Source: Nematostella vectensis
Taxonomy: Eukaryota > Cnidaria > Anthozoa > Actiniaria > Edwardsiidae
Reading direction: 5' to 3'
Assembly (NCBI RefSeq): GCF_932526225.1
Contig: NC_064041.1
Span: 9,716,813-9,780,812 of the forward strand
Length of the DNA: 64,000 nucleotides
Numbering within the stretch: the stretch's first letter is position 1; each line of letters opens with the position of its first letter. The notes under the pieces were generated by a model, which was not told the origin of the DNA, made no database searches, and worked only from the letters and a program-made list of their open reading frames with translations. The translations under genes and the position numbers were made by a program. This document shows, piece after piece, positions 12,251 through 22,649 of this stretch.

Positions 12251-13331
12251 TTGAGATCGACGCCTCCCATGAAGCGGCAGTACTCCTCAATGCAGATTGG
12301 GGCGCTCGATCTCAACTACCCGAAGATTTCCACCTTCCCTGCGCCTGCGGGTGACCGTTCCGAACTTCTCTGGCTCGTACATGGTAGATACAAGAGTAAC
12401 CGGTTTTGACTTGGCTTTGTCACGCCAAATAGTCACCACAGTGTTCTTTCGCTGAGCAAAATCTGATGCTCCTTGCTCCGGAAGCCTCACGTTTTTCATT
12501 TGCTGTGGGAATTCTTTGCGGTTCTGGCCGAGCGTGCCGCAGGCATAAATGTTCACTCGCTCTAGCGCCTCAAACAGACCGACAATGGAAAACCAGTTGT
12601 CCATAAAAACAAAGAAGTTGGACCCTCTGACCGAACTAGTGAGGGCATGCACAACGTTATCTACGGAGTTCCGCTCTGCGTTGCCAGCAACCTTCCCCGT
12701 GTAGATGTTGAACGCAACGAGAACCCGTGCGTGCATCACACAGACAAAACACCTTTATTCCCCTCTTCATCGGCATGTACTGCACAAACGAGGGCCTCCC
12801 CTTGTATTTGATCATGGCTTCGTCCACCGAGAGTTCACGACTGTACGGTAAATATCCGTGGAAGCAGAAGAGGAAGCGCTCTCTCATAGCTTCGACGAAA
12901 ACGCGGACCTTTCGAAGTCGCTCGGCGCCGTCCCCCTTTTCGGTTTCTTCGTTGATTGCTATGTGAAGATAGCGAAGAATCGCTAAAAAACGATCGCGAG
13001 GGATTCGCTTCGCCATCTCTCCCTGGTGTAGATACGCATCTTTGCACCAGTAGTCCCGTACTGATGGCAGTTTCACGATCCCCATCATGATCACGATGCC
13101 AAGAAACGCTCTAAATTTCTCGGCATAAAGCTCCTTTACAGTCCCGTCTTGGTTGAACCAATACTTGTCCTTCACGGCTTTTTCCGTCGTTCTGTTGTTC
13201 TGCATAGCGGTTCGTCTCCCGAACACACAGATCAACAATGTCTTGAGTAAAAAATAACTCAAAGAACGCCAGCGGTGAATCATCTTTCCGTCGATTTTTC
13301 GGTCCTTGTGGTGATATAGTAATTTGATCAT
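12230..13331 (-). pseudogene. piggyBac-type transposase with frameshifts
   Basis: Successive frames give a nearly complete DDE_Tnp_1_7 core. Near the start (about 13240-13170) one frame reads DIVDLCVRETNRYAEQQN. Then 13170-12740 gives FRAFLGIVIMMGIVKLP, DRFLAILRYLHI and ELSVDEAMIKYKGRPSFVQY, containing the first Asp. After a shift near 12735, 12739-12287 gives YTGKVAGNAERNSVDNVV and FFVFMDNWFSIVGLFEALER, containing the second Asp. After another shift near 12300 it reads CIEEYCRFMGGVDLNDQ, the conserved C-terminal Asp block. At least three frame changes mean no active product. The zinc-finger tail usual in piggyBac is replaced by the tandem repeats at 12250-11492. Confidence 0.85.
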
Positions 13332-13461
13332 GAATGTTATATTTTTGGTTTTTTTGTTTCTTTTATTATAATCAATGAAAAAATTGGGGATTGGTAGATG
13401 GATTAAAAATAGCTAAATTATAAAAAAAGTGCTTAATGAAACCTGCTTAATTGTAGACTGC

Positions 13462-13734
13462 TTAATGTAACGCCTTTGCCTTCTTCTTCTTTTTTCGTCG
13501 TGGTGGTGGTATTTCGTCCTGTCCCTCACTATTTTCTGCTCCAACAGGGGCGTCCTCGTTGTTATCGTGTTGTTCGTCAATGTCTTGTGGTCTGTTTAGT
13601 CTGCTAAGGTCCTCCACCTTTTGCTGCAACCCCAGTAGTAAATTAGCTATTTGGGGGTCCAAGCCTCGCTTTGCAGCCTCTCCGAGAATGACTCTGCGTC
13701 GCGGAAAAGCGACCGCAGAGCCATTAGCTGACAA
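13462..13734 (-). CDS. Short ORF with one repeat unit and a basic tail
   Basis: The frame carries one unit of the helix found in the 11.5-12.25 kb array, then an acidic linker and a strongly basic end (PPPRRKKKKKAKALH), which looks like a nuclear localisation signal. The displayed start is not ATG (TTG at the 5' edge), so a spliced or frameshifted N-terminus is likely. Upstream bases fall in the duplicated block. It may be the N-terminal region of the adjacent piggyBac-type protein or a separate exon. Function unknown. Confidence 0.4.
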   Translation of the reverse strand: MSANGSAVAFPRRRVILGEAAKRGLDPQIANLLLGLQQKVEDLSRLNRPQDIDEQHDNNEDAPVGAENSEGQDEIPPPRRKKKKKAKALH

Positions 13735-14174
13735 GTGACTGCATAAAGTCCGGAAGAGGCCTGCATGGCCACTTCTAGAATGTTGTCAAGCTCGTCATCA
13801 TCGGAGACTGCAAATGACATGATGTCATATATATCGTTTGTCAGTAATGGGTTCTATGTTTCGTAAAATGTCCGTGTTCGTGATAGTCTCTATATTTTCG
13901 TTGACACATTAAGCCAGTTCAGAAAGCGCCACGGCTGGCCTTAACAGCCATTCACAATTTCTTGTATTCAGCGCTTTGCTGAACTCGCCCAATGTGACCC
14001 TAGGTTGCCCCTTGTATGGGCGCAAAAAATAATGAGGGAAGTGAGAGAAATAGTTCACTCTCTTGGGAGACTTAGAAGGGGTACCGGTAACGTAAGCCAT
14101 CTAGAGGAAAAGATAATTGACAATAAATGTCTTAGTTCTGATTCATAATGATGACATCTGAAAGCAAAGTATAT
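13702..14174 (-). repeat. Segmental duplicate B
   Basis: Partner of 8787-9255 with only scattered differences. Unlike copy A, it is followed (14175-14467) by a RING-like exon before the shared catctacacagaaaaaagaa sequence resumes. The missing piece in copy A is bounded by short microhomology (GATG/TAAATATAC context), consistent with a deletion there. Confidence 0.85.
13909..14100 (-). CDS. Conserved 63-residue ORF, copy B
   Basis: Identical in protein to the ORF at 8994-9185 and again starting immediately after a 3' splice site (ttcctctag|ATG). Lys/Arg and aromatic residues are frequent (SKSPKRVNYFSHFPHYFLRP), suggesting a small basic protein or the first segment of a longer one. It sits downstream of the RING-like ORF on the same strand, separated by a short region with a GTAAGA donor. 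I do not recognise a family. Confidence 0.45.
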   Translation of the reverse strand: MAYVTGTPSKSPKRVNYFSHFPHYFLRPYKGQPRVTLGEFSKALNTRNCEWLLRPAVALSELA

Positions 14175-14227
14175 TTACAAAATATGACATATGTGTTTAA
14201 CGTAAGCATCTGTAAAACATGTCTTAC

Positions 14228-14470
14228 CTAGTATTTAGGGGGAAGCCAAGCAGTTAGCGTATAAAACGCGAACTCCATACCTCTACCCGCTAACATGAAT
14301 GGTTCATCAACATTATAGGGTTTAATTCTCGCTCTACAGTATGGACAATGGTACGGTACTTTACGCGGTAACCTAGCCCAAAATTTTTCTATGCATTGCT
14401 CATTTACACGACGGCCACAGCAAGGCAGCGTGTTATTAGCAATTAAATTGCAATGGGAGCAGTTATCCAT
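14228..14470 (-). CDS. Small RING-like zinc-finger protein
   Basis: An 80-codon ORF opens at an ATG that directly follows a 3' splice site (cttttttctgtgtag|ATG) and ends with TAG directly before GTAAGA. It shows paired Cys ligands in the order C-x2-C (residues 4 and 7), LPCCGRRVNEQC (17-25), and HCPYCRARIK (40-49). This matches a compact RING or RING-variant finger in which the usual central His is Asn. Small RINGs usually act as ubiquitin ligases or as adaptor modules; that role is inferred from the fold only. The second copy of this locus (8.8-9.3 kb) lacks it. Its neighbours are the 63-residue ORF and the 3' part of the NHL-like gene. Confidence 0.55.
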   Translation of the reverse strand: MDNCSHCNLIANNTLPCCGRRVNEQCIEKFWARLPRKVPYHCPYCRARIKPYNVDEPFMLAGRGMEFAFYTLTAWLPPKY

Positions 14471-14540
14471 CTACACAGAAAAAAGAAATAAGTGCCATTC
14501 ATATATGTATACAAAGATAAACAAAATCACAAACAGAGAA

Positions 14541-15363
14541 TTACTTAGCTGAAGACTGTTCTGCTACTGAGGGTAGATTTGGCTCTCCTGGCAGTACTTC
14601 TTCGCACTCATCCTCCCTGCCGCTTTCACTGTCTCCGTCGGCAAGCCGACTCAATCTGACAGCCTCCTCAGGAGGGACTTGCACATCTTCTCCTCCGTGT
14701 ACCACACCACAGACATCCGGCAGGATGCAATTAGGAGAGTTTTCAAAGGATGTATCTCCATAAACATATGTCAAGGGATCGTCAGTTTGGTTTAGCTATC
14801 GCAGCTTCATTCTCTTATGAGTGAATCTTCCACTTGTCATCTCAGCACAGACATCTTCCATTAAAACCGCAAGCCAATAGAGGGATGGCACCTCTGCCAT
14901 ACTCGCTTGCGAACTCTCTCATCGCCATCTCCTGTCTCTTATCCTCTTCTCTCTCTTCGTTACTTCTCCTCAGAACTTTCTTGGTGGCACGAGACGCCAT
15001 GGTTGGAGGATTACTCTTGATGATTTTCTCGGGGTAAAACGAATTTGGTCCCGTGAAATATGAAAAGCTCTTCTGGTATATGCGCATGATGTCATCTTCT
15101 ACACAGCGAGCTCTTCTATTTGCATATCCAGCTACTGTTGGCATGTCGTGATCCGCCCTCATTGCCTTAAGAAAGCATTCAACGCTTAAGGTTGTCAGGC
15201 TTGCAAAATTAATGCGGTCCAGAAGATCATCCTTGCCGATTTTTGTCAGGGTATTTGACAGACTTGTGAGGGAGTCCAGCACAATACGAAACGACTGGCG
15301 CGTGCATCGCGGCACAGTCATATCGGGTCCGTTGGTGTTCCACTTTCCTGTCCTTTCAAATGC
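14541..15363 (-). pseudogene. 3' part of the NHL-motif gene, downstream of the retrotransposon
   Basis: From 15363 to 14842 the frame reads through conserved-looking protein (TRQSFRIVLDSLTSL, TTLSVECFLKAMRADHDMPT, YFTGPNSFYPEKI) and a basic acidic-flanked tail, then stops. A further 77-codon frame at 14774-14541 (acidic, PPEEAVRLSRL) may be the true C-terminus in another frame. The first codons visible next to the LTR (GCATTTGAAAGG) continue exactly from the codons left on the other side of the 9.7-kb insertion at 25053, once one AATGC duplicate is removed. The family, as I recall it, is multi-copy in cnidarian genomes and of unknown function. The copy is broken by the insertion. Confidence 0.7.
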
Positions 15364-15506
15364 TGTTTCAGGATGTGGGCTAACAGTAGATAATCTCACG
15401 AGAAGATCAGAGAAAGACAACAACACGAGTGATTAGCTCTGTAGCCAAAATGGAGGAACTGCATCCGGGACTTTAATTGTTCACAGGGAACCCAGATATT
15501 GTAACA
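15364..15506 (-). repeat. 3' LTR of the Ty3/gypsy element
   Basis: 143 bp, TG...CA on the minus strand, nearly identical to 24901-25047. It abuts the target duplicate AATGC on its outer side. Confidence 0.92.
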
Positions 15507-15670
15507 TCCTTTCTCTTTTGAGAAAGTGAAACAGATGCTTATAACTTAACTAACAATTGTCCTTGCGTATAGCAACGTGCTGATAAACATTGTTCTCAGT
15601 TCTAGACAAAATGTAAACAATAAAAATAAAAGATACAATCAACTATTTAACATCAGATTAGTCTCTTGTT

Positions 15671-16650
15671 TTAACTCGTGACATAATCCCTAAGGTAGCT
15701 TGGTTGCGTAGTTGTCCGTGAGGATCTCCGTATGGGTATTATAGGTGGTGTCTGTTCCTTAGCAACCGCATTAGGTGTTTCCACTTGCGCTGGTGTTTCT
15801 AGTGATTGGTTGGTAGTACGAGATTCCATTTCCGCGGGTGGTGGTACTACTTCTGGTTTCCTTGACGACAATTCAGGTTGAGTTTCCGAAGTTTTCCTTA
15901 GATCGATTCGGTTTCTTCTATACTTCCCAGAAGGCGTTTCGATGTCATACGACCTTTCATCAAGTCTCCTAACCACACCCTCTTCCCATTTTTTGTTGCC
16001 TTTTCTAAAAGGTTTCAGTCTGATAGTATCCCCCTCTTCCAAAATTCCAAGAACCTTAGCATTCTTGTTATAGTTCTCAACAACTGTCGTTGTTGTTCCA
16101 ACTTGAGCCGACACCGGTCCTCCTTCAGAAAATCCATTCCCCTAGGTTGGAGTTGTACATCAGTCATGGGTAATATAGATTTAGTTCGACGATTGAGAAG
16201 GTGTTGGGCTAGGCTGCTTCCTGCTCCTTGAGTTGGTGTGTTTTTTTTCTCAAGGAGTGCTAGCTGGGGGTCTGTTTTGTCTTGAGCACATTTTGAGAGC
16301 ATAGCCTTTGCTGCTTTTACCCCAGACTCAACTTTTCCATTTGCATTTGGATGCCCAGGTAAAGATAGATTATGCTCAAAGTCCCATTCATAAGCAAAGT
16401 CCTCAAACTCTTTGGCATCAAACTGAGGTCCTCCATCACTGACTAGTTGAACACCATATCTTGAGAAGTGTTGTTTCAGTTTCCTAATCACTGCAGGGGA
16501 GTCAGTAGGTAGTCTTTGTTGTTCCATGAGAATAAATCAACACCAACAATTTCCCATGGTGTTTTAGTTTCTATAGTTATGAGTGTTTCTTTCTGTTGAG
16601 CTTTAGCAAATGTTTGACAGGCATCTCAAACACTTGCTAGCTGTTTGATT
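15671..16650 (-). pseudogene. Ty3/gypsy integrase region
   Basis: The segment carries the integrase core Asp blocks (GVDLFSW near 16570; VSDGGPQFDAKEF near 16440) and the Glu block (GHPNANGKVESGVK near 16340). A C-terminal chromatin- or DNA-binding-like segment follows (GDTIRLKPFRKGNKKW, then SYDIETPSGKYRRNR). The first Cys of the HHCC zinc motif is replaced by a TGA stop near 16628. The region between the first and second Asp is shortened and shifted near 16525. The tail is read in a different frame from the core. The product is inactive. Confidence 0.85.
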
Positions 16651-17714
16651 TCTGCAGACATACAAGGCCAAAATATGCATTTACGTGCACGTCTTAACAT
16701 ACTCTCACCTCCAAGATGTGATATGTGGAGATGGTCTTTGATCTCCTTACGCATGCTCTCAGGAACGATGACTCGTTCTCCCTTAAAGATCAATCCATCA
16801 TGTAAGGTCAGTTCATCTCTATATGAAAAGTATGGTGTAACCTGAGTAGGCAGTTCCTGTCTCGAGTCTGGCCATCCTTTAAGAATGACTGATTTCAGAG
16901 TTTGCAGAGTATCATCCGTTTCAGTGGCTTTCTTTAGCTGTCTAAGCCTTTCTTCTCTAATTCTTAGGTGACCAACAGCATTAATCTTAGCAAAACTATC
17001 CTTGTGTTCAGTATCATCAGGCAAGTATGCACGAGATAAAGTATCAGCTATGCACATCTCCTTGCCCTTATATACAACTTCAATGTCATACTGTATAAGT
17101 CTAAGCATCATACCTTGAAGACGCTTTGGGGACTTGTGCAGTGGCTTGCGTACAATTATTTCCAGTGGTTTATGATCACTATGCACAATGGTTTTCCGTC
17201 CAAACGTATATTGGTGGAAACGTTCCAGCGAGAACACAATTGCCAGGCACTCTTTCTCAATTTGCGCGTACCCGCATTCCGTAGTTGTAAGGGCACGACT
17301 GGCATAACACAGCAGCTTTCCTTCTTGTAGTAAAACAGTGCCTAAACCAGTGCTCGAGGCATCACATTGAATCACAAGTTCTTTGTCAGGATCATAATAA
17401 GCAAGTACAGGAGCTGTAATCACTAGTCTCTTTATTTCTTCCATCGCATGATCCTGTTCCTCACTCCATTCCCATTCCACATCTTGTCTAGTGAGTCGAC
17501 GAATAGGATCCATTACCGTGGAGAGTTGTGGAAGGAACTTTGCGAGATAAGTTACCATTCCCTGGACACGTCGAGCTCCCTCAACATCAGTGGGGTTTTC
17601 CATTTTAAGAATGGCTTCGACTTTCTTCATATCAGGTTTTAGACCCTCACTTGTCACGACGTGACCAAGGAACTCAACTGCAGTGGTCTTGAACACACTC
17701 TTCTGGTGATTCAT
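16626..17714 (-). pseudogene. Ty3/gypsy RT connection, RNase H and integrase zinc-binding start
   Basis: A 362-codon frame begins in the RT thumb (VEFLGHVVTSEGLKPD) and carries the RNase H domain with its conserved LVIQCDASSTGLG, a GYAQIEKECLAIVF block and VHSDHKPLE. It ends in the integrase HH motif (HLHISHLGG) and stops one codon before the Cys pair. It is split from the RT palm (17711-18082) by a frame change at about 17712. Confidence 0.9.
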
Positions 17715-18082
17715 CTAATGTTATTTCTAGCACAAACATCAAGTAGATTTCTCAATTTCTCATCATGATCACTCTCAGAATGTCCATAAACTAGAATGTC
17801 ATCGGCCACACAGACCACTCCACGAAGACCTGATAGACTCTCCATGAGCTTAGGCTGGAATATCTCAGAACTGACTTTGAGACCAAATGGGAGACGACAC
17901 CAACGAAATCTGCCATTCACAGTGATGAATGTGGTCATGTAACTACTCTCTTCATCAAGTTCACAGTGCCAGTAACCATGAGCAAGATCAAACTTACTGA
18001 ACAGCTTAGCATTGGCGAGCTCAGGCAGGATATCATCAATCGTCGGGAGAGGGTATATTTCCCTCTGAAGAGCTTCATTCAT
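17711..18082 (-). pseudogene. Ty3/gypsy reverse transcriptase palm, 5' truncated by insertion
   Basis: The frame starts inside the RT at NEALQREIYPLPTIDDIL, continues with FSKFDLAHGYWH (first catalytic Asp) and reaches CVADDILVYG, where the YxDD box reads VADD. Its N-terminal neighbour lies on the other side of the recombinase element (23466-23660). About 24 residues expected between ...VTEPTQ and NEALQRE in related elements are missing at the junction, so the insertion came with a loss of roughly 70 bp or used a pre-existing gap. Confidence 0.9.
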
Positions 18083-18100
18083 TCATTCATTCATTCATTC

Positions 18101-19075
18101 ACAGATTCATCGTGGTTCCCTTTCGTAACATTTTTTCAACTTCACCCCTTTTCAATCAGGAACATCATTAAATCATAGCGAATATATCTATAGGAAGATT
18201 TTTAAGCAGATATTGGATGGTGAAAACTAAATAAACCCAACTTAAAAATTGGCGATGATATTAAAAGTTAAAGAGCAAAATGTTACAAAAAGGAACACCC
18301 TTTAGGTTTCAGCCAACAAAAATACAGAAAAACCGAAATCACGCTGTATCATCGGGATATATCATCTATCTGGACTTTAGCATACCCCTCCTAGCTTCCT
18401 AACCTGCTTTGATTTGTGTAGAATTTTCGAGGCTTCAAGACCGTGCTCAGATCAATGGACTTTATGGTGACCCGTGCCAATCATAAGATTCAAATTTAAC
18501 GCAGTTAAAGTCACCTCACAAAAAAGCGTAAAATCGATCGAGTTCTTCCGCTTGAGGCCCCTCAACTCGTTGTACGCATAGAAGGATAGTTAAGGAAGAT
18601 TCTCTCAAAACTTGGTTACATTTCACCTAAATATAAATGATTTATAAAGAAAACTCGAGCGAAATTGGCCTCAGAGGCGAATCCAAAAATACTCAAATTT
18701 TGGCACTTTCTATCCGGCCCGAGAGATTTGAAATAAATACCCAATGAAGCGGTGGATCTTTTTGCTTATGCATGTATAAAAGAGATCAAATATTGGTGGG
18801 GAACATATCCAAGAAGTAAAGCAAGAACGTGGAAGAAATTGCTTTTTTGATTTTTTTCCTTGACCCGCTGAAAATGCTTAAATGTTACAAAAAGGAACAT
18901 TTTGGGGTGCTATAACTAGTGCAGGATAAAAAAGTATTTTATTTAAAAAGATTTTTATTTCTATGCAATTCTAGGTTTGATAATGTTTTATAGGTCTGTT
19001 TATAGCAAAGAAATATATATGTGAGATCACAATAATATTTTATTGAAATATATGTCAGGTTACGAAAAGGAACGA
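18101..19075. repeat. Left subterminal copies of the 16-bp motif
   Basis: Four copies of GTTACRAAAAGGAACA-like sequence lie at 18114-18129 (reverse), 18281-18298, 18883-18900 and 19058-19075 (forward). They are spaced irregularly through otherwise non-coding AT-rich DNA. They match the dense cluster at the other end of the element. Confidence 0.85.
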
Positions 19076-19930
19076 CCGCGAAAATCATGTCTCTTTTAGT
19101 GTAACAATTATCAGAAAAATTAGGTTTATTTATGTTTAAAATCATGGTGAAACAACTAAAAACTGAAGCAGGGATAGACAACCATTCGATTCAGAGAGTA
19201 CTTGTTAGTATTTTCATTTTCTGTGTTTCAGTTTTTTGGTCAAATCTCCAAGGATAATAGGCACATTTTGAATTCCCCGCTATATTGTTTCGATATTTGC
19301 AGCTTCTTTGCAGCCTCTTGAAAGACGTATAACACAAGCAAGCCTAACAAGAATCATCAGATGCTATTCGTATTTGCTTTTCCTGAGTTAAATAGCTCTT
19401 TGAATTAAAATGACTGAGATATGACGATTCTTGGAGACTGGGTAAAATGCATCATTCGTGTGCTGTATCAGAATAAGGTTTTCGCTATTTCCTTGACTTT
19501 TGCAATTTTTAGCAGCCTCTAGGAAAGCGGATAACTCAAACTGGCCTTAAATCATAATCTACTATTCGTCTTTCCTCAAACTACACACGGATTGAAAGTG
19601 CTCAGAGATGGGTGTACTCATAGAAACATACTACAGCTTTACAGGGCAGCTTTATTAATAATGTCGCTTGCTGTTGCTGCTCATAACGTCTCTGTGTATA
19701 CATTTAAGTATAATAACGTCTCTGTGTATACATTCAAGTATAACAACGCCTCTTTATATACATTTAAGTATAATAATGTCTCTGTGTTCCGTATGAACAA
19801 ACAAGTCATTAACAACAATTTTAGTGAATCCTTCGAATTCTCTTGCGCAAACATTTTTAACAACTGAACTTACTACAAACGCGGCTGAAAACGGCTGAAA
19901 ATGCCTGGAGTGGTCATTAGATTGTTTCTA
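19076..19930. repeat. Non-coding 3' region of the recombinase element with a 30-bp minisatellite
   Basis: Most of this stretch is AT-rich without a gene. At about 19686-19790 there are some 3.5 copies of a 30-bp unit (AACGTCTCTGTGTATACATT and following TAAGTATAAT). The unit keeps both strands open by chance, being a multiple of three. Confidence 0.6.
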
Positions 19931-20504
19931 CTACTTTGACTTCTTAGCTTTGTTGCGCTCTGCACGCACCTTGTCAGCAAGTTGTTGTGGAGTAAACGCA
20001 GACAACTCTTTCTTGGCCTCGTCATCTCTCATGACTCGTTCCATCAAGGCTTTTCTCTCGATCCTGTCATTGTTGTGTAGGAGATCATGAAACAGTCGCA
20101 GACAGAGATTAGACTGCGAATCTGTAAATACTTGAGACCCCTTACTCTTGAGGCATGATTCTTCAGCATCTTCCCGACCCGACATTCTTTCCATCTTCTC
20201 TTGTTGGGTCATTTTCTCTGTGGGGAGGCAAGGGCTCGCTTGTGTATTTTCTTTCTTCATCAATCTCCTTACTTTATCGTAAACCTTCAAGGCGTCGATA
20301 TGCGCCAGAAGGGGGGTGCTTGGGTATTTCTTGCTTCACGGCATCTAACCGAAGCTTGCATTCTTCAATGGCACCCTTAAATACCATTTCGATAGCCTCC
20401 TCTTCTTTCTCTGTCCAGTGGTGACGACCAGACTTTTCTGCTTCCCCATTCTTCACAGACAGGGCTTCACTTGCTTCTACATGTGATGCCCCTTCCGCAT
20501 ACAT
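19931..20504 (-). CDS. C-terminal SANT/Myb-like part of the recombinase protein
   Basis: Two overlapping frames follow the recombinase on the minus strand. The first (20504-20274) reads ASHVEASEALSVKNG then HHWTEKEEEAIEMVFKGAIE, a Trp- and Glu-rich helix like the start of a Myb/SANT fold. The second (20290-19931) is charged and helical, ending in KVRAERNKAKKSK. They are separated by a one-frame shift near 20280, and the first is linked upstream to the recombinase by another shift near 20560. I read them as the decayed C-terminal extension of one protein. The DNA-binding role is inferred from composition. Confidence 0.55.
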
Positions 20505-20552
20505 GATATTTCTGAGCGCCAGAAGGGTTTTGCAGCCGACTTAGACTTCTGC

Positions 20553-21453
20553 TTAACGAGAATTTTTCGGCGGTCTTTTGATTGTGTCCCATAAGTCGGC
20601 TAGGTCCTTCCTCAGATGTTGGTGCTCTTCGTGGACCACTGAAACAGCTGCTTTACGGAATGAAGCTGCATTTACTCTAATCTTCCCGACAGCCTTTTGC
20701 CACAAGGAATTAAGTTGAGCAGATATCATAAATGATGTCATCTCACTCACTGTGAAGCTGATGAAAACCTTCTCATCGGGATCTGTTCCTGCTCCGCTGA
20801 CCTTGTTTCTCATGTATTTTACATACGCCTTTAGCCAGGTGAAGACTGTGGGACTTAGCACTACATGGGCTGGGCCTGCCGAGGCAGATGTCTTGTGCTT
20901 CAAAATGGTGACAATCATTTCATCGCCGTCTTTCGTGGCTCTATCTAGATCCCGCAAAGTCATATTTGCGATCGGGCCAGCTCTACATGCATTCTCGATG
21001 CATAGGCGAGTGATGAGATGGTCTCTGACAGTACAAAAGTCTGTCTGACCCGGGGACCCTTCCTTTTCCATGTATCTTCCCAGTGTCGAGATTGCCGCTC
21101 TTACTGAAGCCGACTTTGAAAACTTCTGGACGTCCTCCGGGGTTATGAGTTTCTCTAGGTCTTCTTGATGCTTCTCCCATCTTCTTTCTTTGAACGGCTT
21201 CTTAAAAGAAGCCGACCACTCTTGGACTTGCACTCTGACCTTCGTCACATGCTCTTCTGTTAGCTTTAGGTCTTCTAACTTTTCCACAACAAGGAAACGG
21301 ATAAATCTTGATAATGAACCTAAATATGCCTTGCAGGTCCCTGGCTTCCTATTACGTTCCAATTTCTGTAACCATTTGTCTCGAAGATGCTTCTTATTCA
21401 GGATTCTGTCGATGCGCAGCTCATCTGGATCTACATCCTTGATGATTGCGTGA
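20553..21453 (-). pseudogene. Tyrosine recombinase domain
   Basis: The frame begins after an in-frame TAG (21454-21456) with VHAIIKDVDPDELRI and an N-terminal SAM-like/core-binding region (RNRKPGTCKAYLGSLSRFIR). The catalytic part shows the first Arg in ENACRAGPIANMTLRDLD, a beta-hairpin Lys in ILKHKTSASAGPAHVV, and the second Arg in NAASFRKAAVSVVHE. The +2 frame near 20590 reads MGHNQKTAEKF, the place where the final His and the nucleophile Tyr are expected; the position holds Phe and the frame is lost. The element at this site therefore probably lacks a working recombinase. Related copies in the genome should show the intact form. Confidence 0.8.
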
Positions 21454-21456
21454 ACC

Positions 21457-22088
21457 TAAGCAACATATTGCTTAGCGGTACGCAACTCTCTACCTCCATC
21501 GATACCTTGAAGCCATTGTAAAAATGCGTCCAATATCTTATCTGTGTCATCGTTTCTGCCTTCATCATCTTTCATCAGCGTTTCTGCCTTCATCGTCAAT
21601 TCATTTTCTTCATCGGTAACATCGATATCATTATCCTCATCATCATTACCACAACCTTCATTATCTTCGTCTTCATCCTCATCTTCGCCATCTGGCTCGT
21701 AGTCTTTCTCTTCTATCTCCTCTGCTGGGCTCGACGTTGATAAGTCATCCTTTTCCTTGCTATTGCCTGCTGCAGTTGCTTTCCATAGTGTCGGTGAAGA
21801 TTGTTCTCCTCCCAATCCCCCAGTTGTTCTCTTCTTGATAACCTTTTGAGTGTCGCTGTGAATATCGGCTAGCGCGCGCTTAGGAAAGATGCTTCTCTTC
21901 TTTCCTATCGGCGATGAAGGGATAACTTCATCACTATCGTCATCACTTGAGCTGTATTTGTGTTGATCTACTTGACCTCCTCTCATTATAGCTTTGGCTT
22001 TTTCGGATTTTCTATGGATTTCCTGGAGGCACATTTCTTCTTCATTAGATGACATTGTACTGGATTGACTGCTCTTGCTCTGGCTTTG

Positions 22089-22119
<31 letters not shown>

Positions 22120-22649
22120 CCCTGGCCTTGGACCTTGCCCTTGCCCTTGCCCTTGCCCTTGCCCTTGCTTTGGCTCTGGCTTTGGGGATCGGGCTCTTGC
22201 TCGGACTCGGTGTCAGAGGAGATCTCTACTACACACTCTTCCTGGAAATCTTCGCCTATCTCTTCCCATCGCGATTCTTTCAATAGCTGTTTGTATATCT
22301 CGTCGTGTCGACTTAACTTATGTTTTGCATTCAGGTGGTTGTGCAACCTTCGCACGATCAGGTTGCACCCTGGGAACGAACAAACCCGACGTTTGTAGGT
22401 CCGCTTGGCTCTTTGCTCTGGGACAGCCTCTGACTTCGTTCTTTTTGCCCTAAGGTCGAACACAGACAGTGCCTCTAATGCCTTTTCGCGGCTCCATTTG
22501 TGCACTGTTATCAAATGGCGAGGGAGGTGAATCACCTCTTTCTGACAGGCAGGCACTGGACAGCGATGTTTCTGTCTTTTATATGATTTCTTCATTTTGA
22601 CTGGGTCACAGCTAGCCATCTTATGATAGAAACAGAGCATGGTAATCAT
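21457..22649 (-). CDS. N-terminal C2H2 zinc-finger and low-complexity part of the recombinase protein
   Basis: Near the start there are two Cys2-His2-like fingers: CPVPACQKEVIHLPRHLITV followed by His, and CSFPGCNLIVRRLHNHLNAK followed by His. Next come an acidic linker, a Ser-Gln and Gly-Lys repeat (about codons 155-190, from CTCTGG/CTTGCC repeats) and a very acidic segment (DEDEDEDNEGCGND). The frame ends RTAKQYVA then TAG, after which the same frame continues into the recombinase; one base change would join them. The likely role is DNA recognition by the recombinase. The initiator is probably one of the early ATGs (22649 or, after MLCFYHK, the next Met). Confidence 0.7.

Noticed and set aside
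12727-12966. Plus-strand 79-codon ORF
   Set aside because: Antisense shadow of the piggyBac transposase.
22049-22453. Plus-strand ORFs rich in Leu/Trp or Gly/Ser
   Set aside because: They are the antisense of the Ser-Gln/Gly-Lys codon repeats in the recombinase protein.
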